DNA of 64,000 nucleotides from Citrobacter amalonaticus. GTDB lineage: Bacteria > Pseudomonadota > Gammaproteobacteria > Enterobacterales > Enterobacteriaceae. The DNA is taken from positions 1,984,001-2,048,000 of the forward strand of contig NZ_CP014015.2 of the NCBI RefSeq assembly GCF_001559075.2, given 5' to 3'. The translations under genes and the position numbers were made by a program. The notes under the pieces were generated by a model. It did no database searches. It was given only the letters and a program-made list of their open reading frames with translations, and was not told the origin of the DNA. Below, piece after piece: positions 1 through 8,012 of this stretch (within the stretch, counting starts at the first letter, position 1; every line of letters starts with the position of its first letter).

Positions 1-252
1 AAAGGGATGGTTGCCGCGGTATCCGTGGGGATCGTTAACGGCGAAGCGCTCTGCGATCTGGAGTACGTTGAAGACTCGGCGGCAGAAACCGACATGAACG
101 TGGTGATGACCGAAGACGGGCGAATCATTGAGGTGCAGGGGACGGCAGAAGGCGAGCCGTTCAGCCATGAAGAACTTCTCACCTTGCTGGCACTGGCCCG
201 AGGGGGAATCGAATCCATTGTCGCGACGCAGAAGGCGGCGCTAGAGAATTGA
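1..252 (+). CDS. rph: RNase PH, C-terminal part (5' end outside window)
   Basis: The reading frame is open from base 1 and ends with TGA at 250-252, giving the last 83 residues of a ribonuclease PH-like protein. RNase PH is a phosphate-dependent 3'-5' exoribonuclease that trims tRNA 3' ends. The tail (ending ...ATQKAALEN) is that of full-length enterobacterial Rph. E. coli K-12 carries a frameshift near this end that lowers pyrE expression; here the frame runs through to the normal terminus. The pyrE attenuator follows at once and pyrE starts 78 bases after the stop, as in the rph-pyrE operon. The catalytic part lies upstream of the window and cannot be judged. Confidence 0.93.
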   Translation, partial: KGMVAAVSVGIVNGEALCDLEYVEDSAAETDMNVVMTEDGRIIEVQGTAEGEPFSHEELLTLLALARGGIESIVATQKAALEN

Positions 253-256
253 TTTT

Positions 257-284
257 AAGGCGACCAATGAGTCGCCTTTTTTTT
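257..284 (+). terminator. pyrE attenuator (rph-pyrE intercistronic terminator)
   Basis: An 8-bp perfect stem (AAGGCGAC at 257-264 with GTCGCCTT at 271-278), a 6-base loop and a run of T form an intrinsic terminator five bases after the rph stop. In E. coli this is the UTP-sensitive attenuator of pyrE: ribosomes translating the end of rph close behind RNA polymerase prevent termination when UTP is low. The intact rph end makes that coupling plausible here. Confidence 0.9.
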
Positions 285-330
285 GTCCGTAGATTTTGTC
301 AATGATGAAAGTGAAATGAGGAGCGAATCC

Positions 331-972
331 ATGAAACCCTATCAACGCCAGTTTATTGAGTTTGCGCTTAACAAACAGGTACTCAAGTTTGGCGAGTTCA
401 CGCTGAAATCCGGGCGCAAGAGCCCCTATTTCTTCAACGCCGGGCTGTTTAATACCGGGCGCGATCTGGCACTGTTAGGCCGTTTTTACGCTGAAGCATT
501 AGTGGATTCTGGCATTGAATTTGATCTGCTTTTTGGCCCGGCTTACAAAGGTATTCCCATTGCGACGACCACGGCGGTTGCGCTGGCGGAGCATCATGAC
601 AAAGACTTGCCGTACTGCTTTAACCGCAAAGAAGCCAAAGATCACGGAGAAGGTGGCAATCTGGTTGGCAGCGCATTACAAGGCCGCGTGATGCTGGTAG
701 ATGATGTGATCACCGCGGGTACGGCAATCCGGGAATCGATGGAAATCATCCAGGCCAACGGTGCAACGCTGGCTGGCGTGCTGATCTCTTTGGATCGTCA
801 GGAACGCGGACGTGGCGAGATTTCCGCCATTCAGGAAGTTGAGCGTGATTATGGCTGTAAGGTGATTTCCATCATCACCCTAAAAGACCTGATTGCCTAT
901 CTGGAAGAGAAGCCGGAAATGGCAGAGCATCTGGCAGCAGTGCGGGCGTATCGGGAAGCGTTCGGCGTTTAA
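331..972 (+). CDS. pyrE: orotate phosphoribosyltransferase
   Basis: This 213-residue protein matches the E. coli PyrE length. It converts orotate and PRPP to orotidine 5'-phosphate in de novo pyrimidine synthesis, in the cytoplasm. The type I PRTase PRPP-binding motif VDDVITAGTA lies at residues 123-132, and the FGPAYKGIP segment near residue 69 is typical of OPRTases. The ATG at 331 is preferred over an upstream in-frame ATT/TTG region because it follows a GAGG ribosome site at about 318-322 and restores the family length. It is the distal gene of the rph-pyrE operon and is controlled by the attenuator just upstream. Confidence 0.97.
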   Translation: MKPYQRQFIEFALNKQVLKFGEFTLKSGRKSPYFFNAGLFNTGRDLALLGRFYAEALVDSGIEFDLLFGPAYKGIPIATTTAVALAEHHDKDLPYCFNRKEAKDHGEGGNLVGSALQGRVMLVDDVITAGTAIRESMEIIQANGATLAGVLISLDRQERGRGEISAIQEVERDYGCKVISIITLKDLIAYLEEKPEMAEHLAAVRAYREAFGV

Positions 973-980
973 CGTGAGTG

Positions 981-1006
981 GCCGGATAACGCGCGCGCTA
1001 TCCGGC
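981..1006. terminator. Convergent terminator hairpin between pyrE and slmA
   Basis: GCCGGATA (981-988) pairs perfectly with TATCCGGC (999-1006) around a GC-rich 10-base loop. It lies 9 bases after the pyrE stop and 5 bases from the slmA stop. The arms resemble half a REP element. No strong T-tract is seen, so termination strength is uncertain. Confidence 0.6.
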
Positions 1007-1011
1007 AAACA

Positions 1012-1608
1012 TTACTGCAGTTGCGCAGCGAGCAGTGGCCAGCGGGCGTCAAAATCATCCGTAGGACGGTATTTGAATTCGCTACGCACAAAACGGGACA
1101 GCATACCTTCGCAGAAGGCGAGCAGCTGACTTGCCAGTAACGTTTCATCCGTCACGTACCCTTCACCTTCGCGCATCCGCTTTTCCCGCAAGACCTGGCG
1201 CAGTTGTGCTTCAATGCGTTCGAACAGCTGGTTGATACGTCCTTGCAGACGATCCTGTTCAAACATCAACGCATGTCCGGTCAGGATGCGCGTCAGGCCA
1301 GGATTGCGTTCGCCGAAACCCAGAATCAATAACACAATCAGGCGCACACGCGCGTGGGTATCTTTTTCATCTTTCAGAATCAAATTGATACGGGTGATCA
1401 GGCTGTCTTCGATAAACTCAATCAGGCTATCGAACATGCGGGTCTTGCTGGGAAAGTGGCGATATAATGCCGCTTCGGAAACGCCGACAGAAGCCGCCAG
1501 TTTTGCCGTTGTGATGCGCTGGCTTCCATCGCTGGATTCCAGCATCAGCGCCAGAGACTGAAGTATTTCTTCGCGACGATTCCTTTTCGCAGTTTGTTTT
1601 TCTGCCAT
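1012..1608 (-). CDS. slmA: nucleoid occlusion factor SlmA
   Basis: This 198-residue TetR-family protein has the E. coli SlmA length. It binds chromosomal SBS sites and blocks FtsZ assembly over the nucleoid. Residues about 10-55 form the TetR DNA-binding domain (ITTAKLAASVGVSEAALYRHF is the helix-turn-helix segment); the rest is the ligand/FtsZ-binding helical domain. The frame extends 21 codons further upstream, but the start at 1608 gives the family N-terminus MAEKQTAKRNRRE. It lies between dut and pyrE on the strand opposite pyrE, as in E. coli. Confidence 0.96.
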   Translation of the reverse strand: MAEKQTAKRNRREEILQSLALMLESSDGSQRITTAKLAASVGVSEAALYRHFPSKTRMFDSLIEFIEDSLITRINLILKDEKDTHARVRLIVLLILGFGERNPGLTRILTGHALMFEQDRLQGRINQLFERIEAQLRQVLREKRMREGEGYVTDETLLASQLLAFCEGMLSRFVRSEFKYRPTDDFDARWPLLAAQLQ

Positions 1609-1716
1609 GTTACAAAATACCCCTGAAAATAAGCACTTGCAGGCGAGCATCCACACTATGACCGCAAACACAGGGCTTGCGGTGATGTTATGACGTTATC
1701 GGGATGCGTAACTTTC

Positions 1717-2175
1717 TTACTTACGACCGGAATGGCCGAAACCGCCTTCACCACGGTGGGTGGCATCAAACTCTTCCACCAGATTAAATTCGGCCTGCAC
1801 GACTGGCACAAAGACCATCTGTGCGATACGTTCGCCCGGCTCAATGGTAAAACTGTCCTGACCACGGTTCCAGACGGACACCATTAGCTGCCCCTGATAG
1901 TCAGAATCAATCAACCCCACCAGGTTGCCCAGCACGATACCATGCTTATGGCCCAGGCCAGAACGCGGCAGGATGACGGCAGCCAGAGACGGATCGGCGA
2001 TGTGAATAGCCAGCCCGGTTGGCAGCAGTGTGGTTGCGCCCGGCTCCAGTTCTACGGCGTCATCGAGACAAGCCCGCAGGTCAAGTCCGGCGGAGCCGGA
2101 GGTGGCATACGTCGGCAGCGGGAATTGCTTGCCGACACGCGGGTCCAGAATCTTAACGTCGATTTTTTTCATCAT
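1717..2175 (-). CDS. dut: dUTP diphosphatase (dUTPase)
   Basis: This 152-residue protein is a trimeric dUTPase that hydrolyses dUTP to dUMP and pyrophosphate, limiting uracil in DNA and feeding dTMP synthesis. All conserved motifs are visible: an N-terminal AGLDLRA (motif I), PRSGLGHKHG (II), GLIDSDYQG (III), PGERIAQ (IV) and the C-terminal glycine-rich GEGGFGHSGR (V). Its start overlaps the end of coaBC by 23 bases, so the two are translationally coupled, as in the E. coli coaBC-dut pair. A second ATG one codon later is an alternative start. Confidence 0.97.
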   Translation of the reverse strand: MMKKIDVKILDPRVGKQFPLPTYATSGSAGLDLRACLDDAVELEPGATTLLPTGLAIHIADPSLAAVILPRSGLGHKHGIVLGNLVGLIDSDYQGQLMVSVWNRGQDSFTIEPGERIAQMVFVPVVQAEFNLVEEFDATHRGEGGFGHSGRK

Positions 2176-3373
2176 AACGGGTCACGATCTCGTCGAGTAA
2201 TAATTGGCCCAGGAGTGCTTTGCGCTCAAGCGGTAAGACTTTATCTCCATCCTGCCAGAAAAGGTGTAAAGCGTTGCTGTCGCTATTAAACCCTTGAGTT
2301 GAAAGCGAAACATCGTTTGCACAGATCAAATCAAGGTTTTTACGGATACGTTTTTGCCGGGCATATTCTTCCACATTATTCGTTTCCGCGGCAAACCCAA
2401 CGACATAGGGGCGATGGTCTTTACGTGCGGCAACCCCGGCGATGATATCTGGGTTTTTGACCATTTTTATTGTTAATTCATCACCTTGTGTCGCTTGTTT
2501 CTTAATTTTTTCCGGGGCGACAATTGCGGCGCGATAGTCTGCTACGGCTGCACAGCCGATAAAAATATGTTGCTGTTGGACGGCGGATTGCACCGCCGCT
2601 TCCATCTCCAGAGCGGTCATTACATCAACACGCTGCACAAAGGGCGGCGTGGGTAATGATACGGGGCCGGTAACCAGCGTAACGTTCGCCCCACGGCGGG
2701 CGGCGGCGGCGGCGATGGCAAACCCCATTTTGCCGGAGCTGTGGTTGGAAATGTAGCGTACCGGATCGAGCGGTTCACGCGTCGGGCCCGCGGTAATCAT
2801 GATGTTGAGATGTTGCAGATCGTTGACAGGGGCGAAATGTGCCGCGGCCATATCGACAATCGTTAAGGGATCCAGCATACGGCCCGGTCCTACATCACCG
2901 CATGCCTGGCTGCCGCTGTCCGGTCCCCAGATGAGCAGCCCGCGGGAAGCCAGAACGTCCAGATTATGCTGAGTTGCCGCAGCCCGGTACATCTGCTGGT
3001 TCATTGCTGGTAAAACGGCAACGGGCGCAGGGGTAGCCAGACAAATCGTGGACACCAGATCGTTTGCCATGCCGGCTGCAACCCGCGCGATAAGGTCTGC
3101 GGTGGCCGGGGCGAGCATCACCAGGTCGGCCCATTTCCCCAACTCAATGTGGCCCATTGCGGCTTCTGCTGCGGGATCCAGCAGACTGTCGGAAACGGGA
3201 TACCCGGAGACTGCCTGTAAGCTGAGTGGGGTAATAAAGGCTTTAGCCGCCTCGGTCATTGCCACACGGACATCAGCGCCGCGTTCGCGCAGACGACGCA
3301 CCAGTTCAGGGGCTTTGTAGGCTGCAATGCCGCCGCTGACGCCGAGAACGATTTTTTTACCGGCCAGGCTCAT
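2153..3373 (-). CDS. coaBC: bifunctional phosphopantothenoylcysteine decarboxylase / phosphopantothenate-cysteine ligase
   Basis: This 406-residue protein catalyses two steps of coenzyme A synthesis: CTP-dependent joining of 4'-phosphopantothenate to cysteine (CoaB, C-terminal half) and FMN-dependent decarboxylation to 4'-phosphopantetheine (CoaC, N-terminal half). The flavoprotein motif GVSGGIAAYK is at residues 11-20, the catalytic His at 75 (MGHIELGKWAD), the conserved Cys in GSQACGD near 158, and the CoaB motifs ISNHSSGKMG and EKIKKQ follow. The start at 3373 is chosen because it gives exactly the family length and N-terminus MSLAGKK; the longer frame reaching 3532 has no family support. 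It is divergent from radC and coupled to dut. Confidence 0.97.
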   Translation of the reverse strand: MSLAGKKIVLGVSGGIAAYKAPELVRRLRERGADVRVAMTEAAKAFITPLSLQAVSGYPVSDSLLDPAAEAAMGHIELGKWADLVMLAPATADLIARVAAGMANDLVSTICLATPAPVAVLPAMNQQMYRAAATQHNLDVLASRGLLIWGPDSGSQACGDVGPGRMLDPLTIVDMAAAHFAPVNDLQHLNIMITAGPTREPLDPVRYISNHSSGKMGFAIAAAAARRGANVTLVTGPVSLPTPPFVQRVDVMTALEMEAAVQSAVQQQHIFIGCAAVADYRAAIVAPEKIKKQATQGDELTIKMVKNPDIIAGVAARKDHRPYVVGFAAETNNVEEYARQKRIRKNLDLICANDVSLSTQGFNSDSNALHLFWQDGDKVLPLERKALLGQLLLDEIVTRYDEKNRR

Positions 3374-3545
3374 CATGATCATTCCTGTTGGATTACACCA
3401 GAAGGCGGATATTTTATCACAATCCGTAAACTGTCGTGCGTTCACCCATGAATCACTTTGCGAGGCGCTACGCAGGAGTGAAAATTGTACGTCGATTCCC
3501 CCACCGGGCCATGCCACCATGCGTACTGGCATGAGGAGGGGTGGG

Positions 3546-4211
3546 ATGGAAATTGCTGAATATGTGCTGCCGAGGGAAAAACTGTTAGCGCTTGGGGTCG
3601 ATACGCTGACGGATGACGAACTACTGGCGCTTTTCTTACGGACCGGAACGCCCGGGAAAGATGTCTTTGCGCTGGCAAAAGAGATCCTGGAACATTTTGG
3701 CTCTCTCTATAGCTTGTTGACGGCGGATTACTCTCAATTCAGCGCCGTGACAGGGATTGGCGTAGCAAAGTATGCACAGCTTAAAGGTATCGCGGAGCTG
3801 GCCCGGCGCTTTTATGAAGTGCAAATAAAAGGCACGAACCCGTTACTTAGCCCGGTGTTAACCCGGGATTTTTTGCAGAGTCAATTTGCGGGAGAAGCGC
3901 GTGAAGTTTTCATGGTGGTTTTTCTTGATTCCCAACACCATGTCATTAAACATAGCCGCCTTTTCTCTGGCACACTCACCCATGTTGAGATCCATCCGCG
4001 TGAAATTATTCGTGAAGCGATAAAAATCAATGCATCTGCGGTGATCCTTGCTCATAATCATCCGTCGGGGTGTGCAGAGCCGAGTAAAGCGGATAAACTT
4101 ATCACCGAGCGTGTCGTAAAATGCTGTCAGTTCATGGATATCCGTGTGCTTGATCACCTTGTCATTGGACGCGGAGAGTACGTTTCGTTTGCGGAACGTG
4201 GTTGGATTTGA
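3546..4211 (+). CDS. radC: RadC family JAB-domain protein
   Basis: This 221-residue protein has the RadC architecture: an N-terminal helix-hairpin-helix-like region (about residues 10-90) and a C-terminal MPN/JAB domain. The JAMM metal motif is complete, with HNHPSG at 170-175 and the Asp at 183. The real function of RadC is unresolved; the old DNA-repair assignment in E. coli was withdrawn. The start at 3546 follows a strong GGAGGGG site and aligns with the ordinary N-terminus; upstream in-frame codons are noncoding and overlap the coaBC promoter side. The N-terminal dozen residues differ from the E. coli protein as I remember it. Confidence 0.94.
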   Translation: MEIAEYVLPREKLLALGVDTLTDDELLALFLRTGTPGKDVFALAKEILEHFGSLYSLLTADYSQFSAVTGIGVAKYAQLKGIAELARRFYEVQIKGTNPLLSPVLTRDFLQSQFAGEAREVFMVVFLDSQHHVIKHSRLFSGTLTHVEIHPREIIREAIKINASAVILAHNHPSGCAEPSKADKLITERVVKCCQFMDIRVLDHLVIGRGEYVSFAERGWI

Positions 4212-4253
4212 CGCACTTTGCGCGATCCATCGGGATCTTTGTCTGTTCGGGAC

Positions 4254-4282
4254 TTGAGCACATCGCTGACTCAGCGTATACT
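4254..4282 (+). promoter_or_regulatory. Predicted sigma-70 promoter of rpmB-rpmG
   Basis: TTGAGC at 4254-4259 and TATACT at 4277-4282 are separated by exactly 17 bases, a near-consensus sigma-70 promoter. Transcription from it would give a leader of about 190 bases before rpmB, long for a ribosomal protein gene. Confidence 0.75.
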
Positions 4283-4477
4283 ACGCCACCTTTGAGAATC
4301 TCGGGTTTGGCATTTGGGCCTGGCAATCGAGTGTTCACTTAGACGCCCAATCATTCACGTTGCGTTAAGGCAGCCTGAAGGGTGAGGTGTAGAACCGCGA
4401 TGACCGGGCTGTAAAGCCTGACGAGGCGCCGATACCCCATACGAAGCTCGAGCTAATTTGATTTTTGGAGAATAGAC

Positions 4478-4714
4478 ATGTCCCGAGTCTGCCAAGTTAC
4501 TGGCAAGCGTCCGGTGACCGGTAACAACCGTTCCCACGCACTGAACGCGACTAAACGCCGTTTCCTGCCTAACCTGCACTCTCACCGTTTCTGGGTTGAG
4601 AGCGAAAAGCGTTTTGTCACCCTGCGTGTATCTGCTAAAGGTATGCGTGTAATTGATAAGAAAGGCATCGATACAGTTCTGTCTGAACTGCGTGCCCGTG
4701 GCGAAAAGTACTAA
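4478..4714 (+). CDS. rpmB: 50S ribosomal protein bL28
   Basis: This 78-residue basic protein matches L28 along its length, from the N-terminal MSRVCQVTGKRP to the C-terminal region ending RARGEKY. It is a component of the large ribosomal subunit. A good ribosome site (TTTGGAG) precedes the ATG by about ten bases. rpmG follows 20 bases downstream in the same transcript, and both share the predicted promoter at 4254-4282. Confidence 0.98.
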   Translation: MSRVCQVTGKRPVTGNNRSHALNATKRRFLPNLHSHRFWVESEKRFVTLRVSAKGMRVIDKKGIDTVLSELRARGEKY

Positions 4715-4734
4715 GTACTAAGAGGAAATAAATC

Positions 4735-4902
4735 ATGGCTAAAGGTATTCGTGAGAAGATCAAGCTGGTTTCTTCTGCTGGTACTGGTCACTTCTATACC
4801 ACCACGAAGAACAAACGTACTAAGCCGGAAAAACTGGAACTGAAAAAATTCGATCCAGTTGTCCGTCAGCACGTTCTCTACAAAGAAGCGAAAATTAAGT
4901 AA
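4735..4902 (+). CDS. rpmG: 50S ribosomal protein bL33
   Basis: Translation of 4735-4902 gives a 55-residue basic protein beginning MAKGIREKIKL and ending in EAKIK, the length and composition of bL33. It starts 20 bases after rpmB behind an AGAGGAA ribosome site and is followed by an intrinsic terminator. It forms the rpmBG operon, upstream of mutM, as in E. coli. Confidence 0.97.
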   Translation: MAKGIREKIKLVSSAGTGHFYTTTKNKRTKPEKLELKKFDPVVRQHVLYKEAKIK

Positions 4903-4921
4903 TTCTCGCTTTGCTGTAATG

Positions 4922-4948
4922 AAAAACCTCGCTTCGGCGGGGTTTTTT
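4922..4948 (+). terminator. Intrinsic terminator after rpmG
   Basis: A GC-rich stem with the stable TTCG tetraloop at 4933-4936 (arms CCTCGC and GCGGGG, extended by A-T pairs) is followed by a run of six T. It lies 20 bases beyond the rpmG stop; some read-through into mutM is likely because mutM starts only 50 bases later. Confidence 0.88.
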
Positions 4949-5000
4949 GTTTTCTGGCCATCCCCATATTAGTGAGACCTGATACAAAGCCGGAGACGTT

Positions 5001-5810
5001 ATGCCTGAATTACCTGAAGTCGAAACCAGCCGCCGCGGTATTGAACCGCATCTGGTCGGGGCAACCATTCTGCATGCCAATGTGCGTAATGGACGTCTGC
5101 GTTGGCCGGTATCAGAAGAGATCTACCGTCTGAGCGACAAACCGGTGCTCAGCGTTCAGCGTCGTGCAAAATACCTTCTGCTGGAGCTACCCGATGGCTG
5201 GATCATCATTCACCTGGGGATGTCAGGTAGTTTACGTATCCTTGCTGAAGAACTTCCGGCAGAAAAACATGACCATGTCGATTTAGTGATGAGTAACGGT
5301 AAAGTCCTGCGCTACACCGATCCCCGTCGCTTTGGCGCCTGGCTGTGGACAAAAGAACTGGAAGGGCACAACGTACTGGCGCATCTTGGCCCTGAACCGC
5401 TAAGTGACGATTTCAACGGCGACTACCTGCAACAGAAATGCGCGAAGAAGAAAACGGCGATTAAACCCTGGTTGATGGATAACAAGCTGGTCGTGGGGGT
5501 CGGAAATATCTACGCCAGTGAATCCCTGTTTGCTGCGGGTATTCATCCTGACCGTCTGGCGTCGTCGTTGTCGCCGGCTGAATATGAACTGCTGGTGCGC
5601 GTGATTAAGGCCGTTCTGCTGCGCTCGATAGAACAAGGGGGAACGACGCTGAAAGATTTTCTGCAAAGCGATGGTAAACCGGGCTATTTTGCTCAGGAGT
5701 TACAGGTCTATGGCCGCAAAGGTGAGCCATGCAGAGTGTGCGGAACGCCGATCGTAGCATCGAAACACGCGCAACGTGCGACGTTCTATTGCCGTCAGTG
5801 CCAGAAGTAA
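5001..5810 (+). CDS. mutM: formamidopyrimidine-DNA glycosylase (Fpg)
   Basis: This 269-residue protein is the base-excision repair glycosylase/AP lyase that removes 8-oxoguanine and formamidopyrimidines. It starts MPELPEVET, placing the catalytic proline at residue 2 after Met removal and the conserved Glu next to it. The helix-two-turn-helix region (VVGVGNIYASE) is present, and the C-terminal zinc finger is complete with two Cys pairs (CRVCG and CRQC). It sits downstream of rpmBG and converges on coaD. Confidence 0.97.
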   Translation: MPELPEVETSRRGIEPHLVGATILHANVRNGRLRWPVSEEIYRLSDKPVLSVQRRAKYLLLELPDGWIIIHLGMSGSLRILAEELPAEKHDHVDLVMSNGKVLRYTDPRRFGAWLWTKELEGHNVLAHLGPEPLSDDFNGDYLQQKCAKKKTAIKPWLMDNKLVVGVGNIYASESLFAAGIHPDRLASSLSPAEYELLVRVIKAVLLRSIEQGGTTLKDFLQSDGKPGYFAQELQVYGRKGEPCRVCGTPIVASKHAQRATFYCRQCQK

Positions 5811-5816
5811 GGCGGG

Positions 5817-5836
5817 GCGTCCCGGCTCCGGGACGC
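5817..5836. terminator. Convergent hairpin between mutM and coaD
   Basis: GCGTCCCGG at 5817-5825 and CCGGGACGC at 5828-5836 form a 9-bp perfect inverted repeat touching the coaD stop. It lies seven bases after the mutM stop and could terminate from either side. On the minus strand it is not followed by a clear T-run. Confidence 0.55.
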
Positions 5837-6315
5837 TATTTGAGTTTAGCCAACAGCGCCTGATGAATATTCTCGGGCAGGAAGTGGGTGACATCGCCCT
5901 GATGTCGGGCCACTTCTTTCACCAGTGACGATGAGATGAAGGACCACTCTTTAGAAGGCATCAGAAAGACGCTTTCCAGTTCTGGCATCAAATGACGATT
6001 CATGTGGGCCAACTGCATTTCGTATTCAAAATCCGCGACGGCGCGCAATCCACGAATCAGGATGTTGGCCTGTTGCTCACGCGCAAAGTTGGCCATCAGA
6101 TCGCTAAAGCCCAGCACTTCAACGCCAGACAGATGGGCAGTGGCCTGCTTAGCCAGCGCAACGCGCTCTTCAAGGCTGAACATCGGTTTTTTACCGGGAC
6201 TCGCCGCAATCGCCAGAATGACATGGTCAAACATCTGCGTAGCACGCGTGATGATATCGATATGGCCGTTCGTCAACGGATCAAAAGTACCTGGATAAAT
6301 CGCCCGTTTTTGCAT
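5836..6315 (-). CDS. coaD: pantetheine-phosphate adenylyltransferase
   Basis: This 159-residue nucleotidyltransferase transfers AMP from ATP to 4'-phosphopantetheine, the penultimate step of CoA synthesis. The N-terminal GTFDPLTNGH motif (residues about 9-18) carries the TxGH signature of this superfamily, and the C-terminal ISSSLVKE motif is present. The start at 6315 gives the standard N-terminus MQKRAIYPG; four extra in-frame codons upstream overlap waaA and are unlikely. It follows waaA by 8 bases, the conserved waaA-coaD pair. Confidence 0.97.
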   Translation of the reverse strand: MQKRAIYPGTFDPLTNGHIDIITRATQMFDHVILAIAASPGKKPMFSLEERVALAKQATAHLSGVEVLGFSDLMANFAREQQANILIRGLRAVADFEYEMQLAHMNRHLMPELESVFLMPSKEWSFISSSLVKEVARHQGDVTHFLPENIHQALLAKLK

Positions 6316-6323
6316 AACAGCCC

Positions 6324-7601
6324 TCAATGCGTTTTCGGTGGCAGATAAGGTTCCAGCAGCTGTAGCAGGCGCTGTAACGCACCCTGGTTTTGATAGAGAA
6401 CTTCAACTGCGTGACGACCATAGAAATTACGATAATCGGCATCGGTCAGTAAAGAGGAAACCTCTTTGGCGAGGCTTGTGGCATCCGTGACCGTAATCAA
6501 ACCGCTGGCTTGCTCCAGACGGGCGCAGATATCTTTGAAGTTGAAGGTGTGAGGTCCCATCAGCACAGGAATCGCGTGTGCCGCAGCTTCCAGCGGGTTA
6601 TGTCCGCCACGTTCAACCAGTGATCCTCCGACGAACGCCAGATCCGCAATGCCGTAAAGCAGCATCAGTTCACCCATCGTATCTCCCACAACCACCTGGG
6701 TACTGGCCGAGGGAACTTCGCCGGAGGAACGTGTTGTATAGCTTAGTCCGGCTTCACGCACGAGGTTAATCGCATCCGGGAAGCGTTCCGGATGACGCGG
6801 GACCAGAATCAACAGCAGGTTGGGGAACTGGTGCAACAATGCCTGATGGGCAGCGATGATAATACTCTCTTCACCATCATGAGTACTGGTTGCGATCCAC
6901 ACCGGGCGATGCGGCGCCCACTGGCGACGCAGCGTAACGGCCTTTGCGGCCAGCTGTGGCGTTACGGAAATATCGAACTTCAGACTGCCGGTGACGGTCA
7001 CTTGATTGTTCTTCGCGCCCAGCGTCACAAAGCGCTGACCATCCTCTTCATTTTGCGCGGCAATTAGCGTAATACGACGGAGGATTCGGCGGATAAATTT
7101 CCCCAGCTTCGCGTAACCGTCAGCGGAGCGGGCGGAAAGACGCGCATTGGCGATGACCAGTGGAATATGGCGTTTATGCAGCGCGGCAATCAGGTTCGGC
7201 CACAACTCCGTTTCCATAATCAGCACCAGCTTGGGATCAACCTTGTTCAGGAAGCGACCCAGCGCATCGGGTAAATCGTAAGGCAGGTAGACGTGCTGAA
7301 CATCGCTGCCGAAGGCAGACTGGACACGCTCGGAGCCGGTTGGCGTCATCGTGGTGACGGTGATCGGCAGATCGGGGTAGCGATGTCGCAGGGCGCGAAC
7401 CAAAGGAATGGCTGCCAGTGTTTCTCCGACAGAGACGGAATGAAGCATAATACCGCCCGGTTTCAGGGGGCGGCGGTAAAAACCGTAGCGTTCACCCCAG
7501 CGTTTACGGTAGGCCGGGGCCTTACGTCCGCGCACCCAAAGCCGTATCCAGATCAAGGGCTGAATAAGGTAGAGAAGGGCGGTGTAAAGCAATTCGAGCA
7601 T
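6324..7601 (-). CDS. waaA: 3-deoxy-D-manno-octulosonic acid (Kdo) transferase
   Basis: This 425-residue GT30 enzyme adds two Kdo residues from CMP-Kdo to the lipid IVA precursor at the inner membrane, an essential step of LPS synthesis. A hydrophobic N-terminal anchor (residues about 4-20) is followed by the conserved SVSVGET segment, with the presumed catalytic base Glu60. The C-terminal Rossmann half contains GGSLVERGGHNPLEAAA. It is divergent from the waaQ operon and cotranscribed with coaD. Confidence 0.97.
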   Translation of the reverse strand: MLELLYTALLYLIQPLIWIRLWVRGRKAPAYRKRWGERYGFYRRPLKPGGIMLHSVSVGETLAAIPLVRALRHRYPDLPITVTTMTPTGSERVQSAFGSDVQHVYLPYDLPDALGRFLNKVDPKLVLIMETELWPNLIAALHKRHIPLVIANARLSARSADGYAKLGKFIRRILRRITLIAAQNEEDGQRFVTLGAKNNQVTVTGSLKFDISVTPQLAAKAVTLRRQWAPHRPVWIATSTHDGEESIIIAAHQALLHQFPNLLLILVPRHPERFPDAINLVREAGLSYTTRSSGEVPSASTQVVVGDTMGELMLLYGIADLAFVGGSLVERGGHNPLEAAAHAIPVLMGPHTFNFKDICARLEQASGLITVTDATSLAKEVSSLLTDADYRNFYGRHAVEVLYQNQGALQRLLQLLEPYLPPKTH

Positions 7602-7925
7602 AGTAAATAGCTGACTTATGGATGTGCTGGGGATTCTATGTATTTAGCCAGGGCTTTACCATTACTTTTCCTGTTTTTGACTTAAATAGCTTTAAGTCCG
7701 ACTAATTCCGCCAGCCCGGCTCTGATTTTTTGCATTTTTATGCCATTTATTGATTTTTACTGCCTCTGCCGTTGTTAGCCGATTCAATCGGTGACGAAAA
7801 AAGCGATGTTCAGATTAATATCAATTTGATTTAAAAAAGAAAAGTATCCGCTTTGCGGTTAATTTATTCGAGTCGGATCGCAGCGAAAGAAGTGATACAC
7901 TAGCGCGTAAAAGTCAGTGCAATAT
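7602..7925. other. waaA-waaQ divergent intergenic region
   Basis: This AT-rich, gene-free stretch of about 320 bases must hold the waaA promoter (leftward) and the main waaQ-operon promoter (rightward). A candidate rightward -10 (TACACT, 7896-7901) lies 25 bases before the JUMPstart element, but I see no good -35 at the right distance. No ORF worth reporting is present. Confidence 0.5.
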
Positions 7926-7964
7926 CAGTGATCGGGTAGCTGTTGAGCCTGGGGCGGTAGCGTG
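7926..7964 (+). promoter_or_regulatory. JUMPstart element with ops site (RfaH loading)
   Basis: The 39 bases match the JUMPstart consensus found upstream of enterobacterial polysaccharide operons, ending in the ops core GGCGGTAGCGTG at 7953-7964. When RNA polymerase pauses at ops, RfaH is recruited and suppresses Rho-dependent termination through the long operon. The element lies 48 bases before the waaQ start. In E. coli this leader region has also been described as the source of the small RNA RirA; whether that RNA is made here cannot be seen. Confidence 0.95.
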
Positions 7965-8012
7965 CTGTTTTCTGCTTAACTTTATCGGACAATCACAACA
8001 AAAGAGTCGCGT

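Noticed and set aside
3327..3545. N-terminal extension of radC by 73 codons
   Set aside because: It overlaps the coaBC start region. The start at 3546 has a strong ribosome site and gives the usual RadC length.
7602..8012. Possible small ORF or mobile element in the waaA-waaQ gap
   Set aside because: No frame of note, no terminal inverted repeats and no transposase; the stretch is explained by promoters and the JUMPstart leader.
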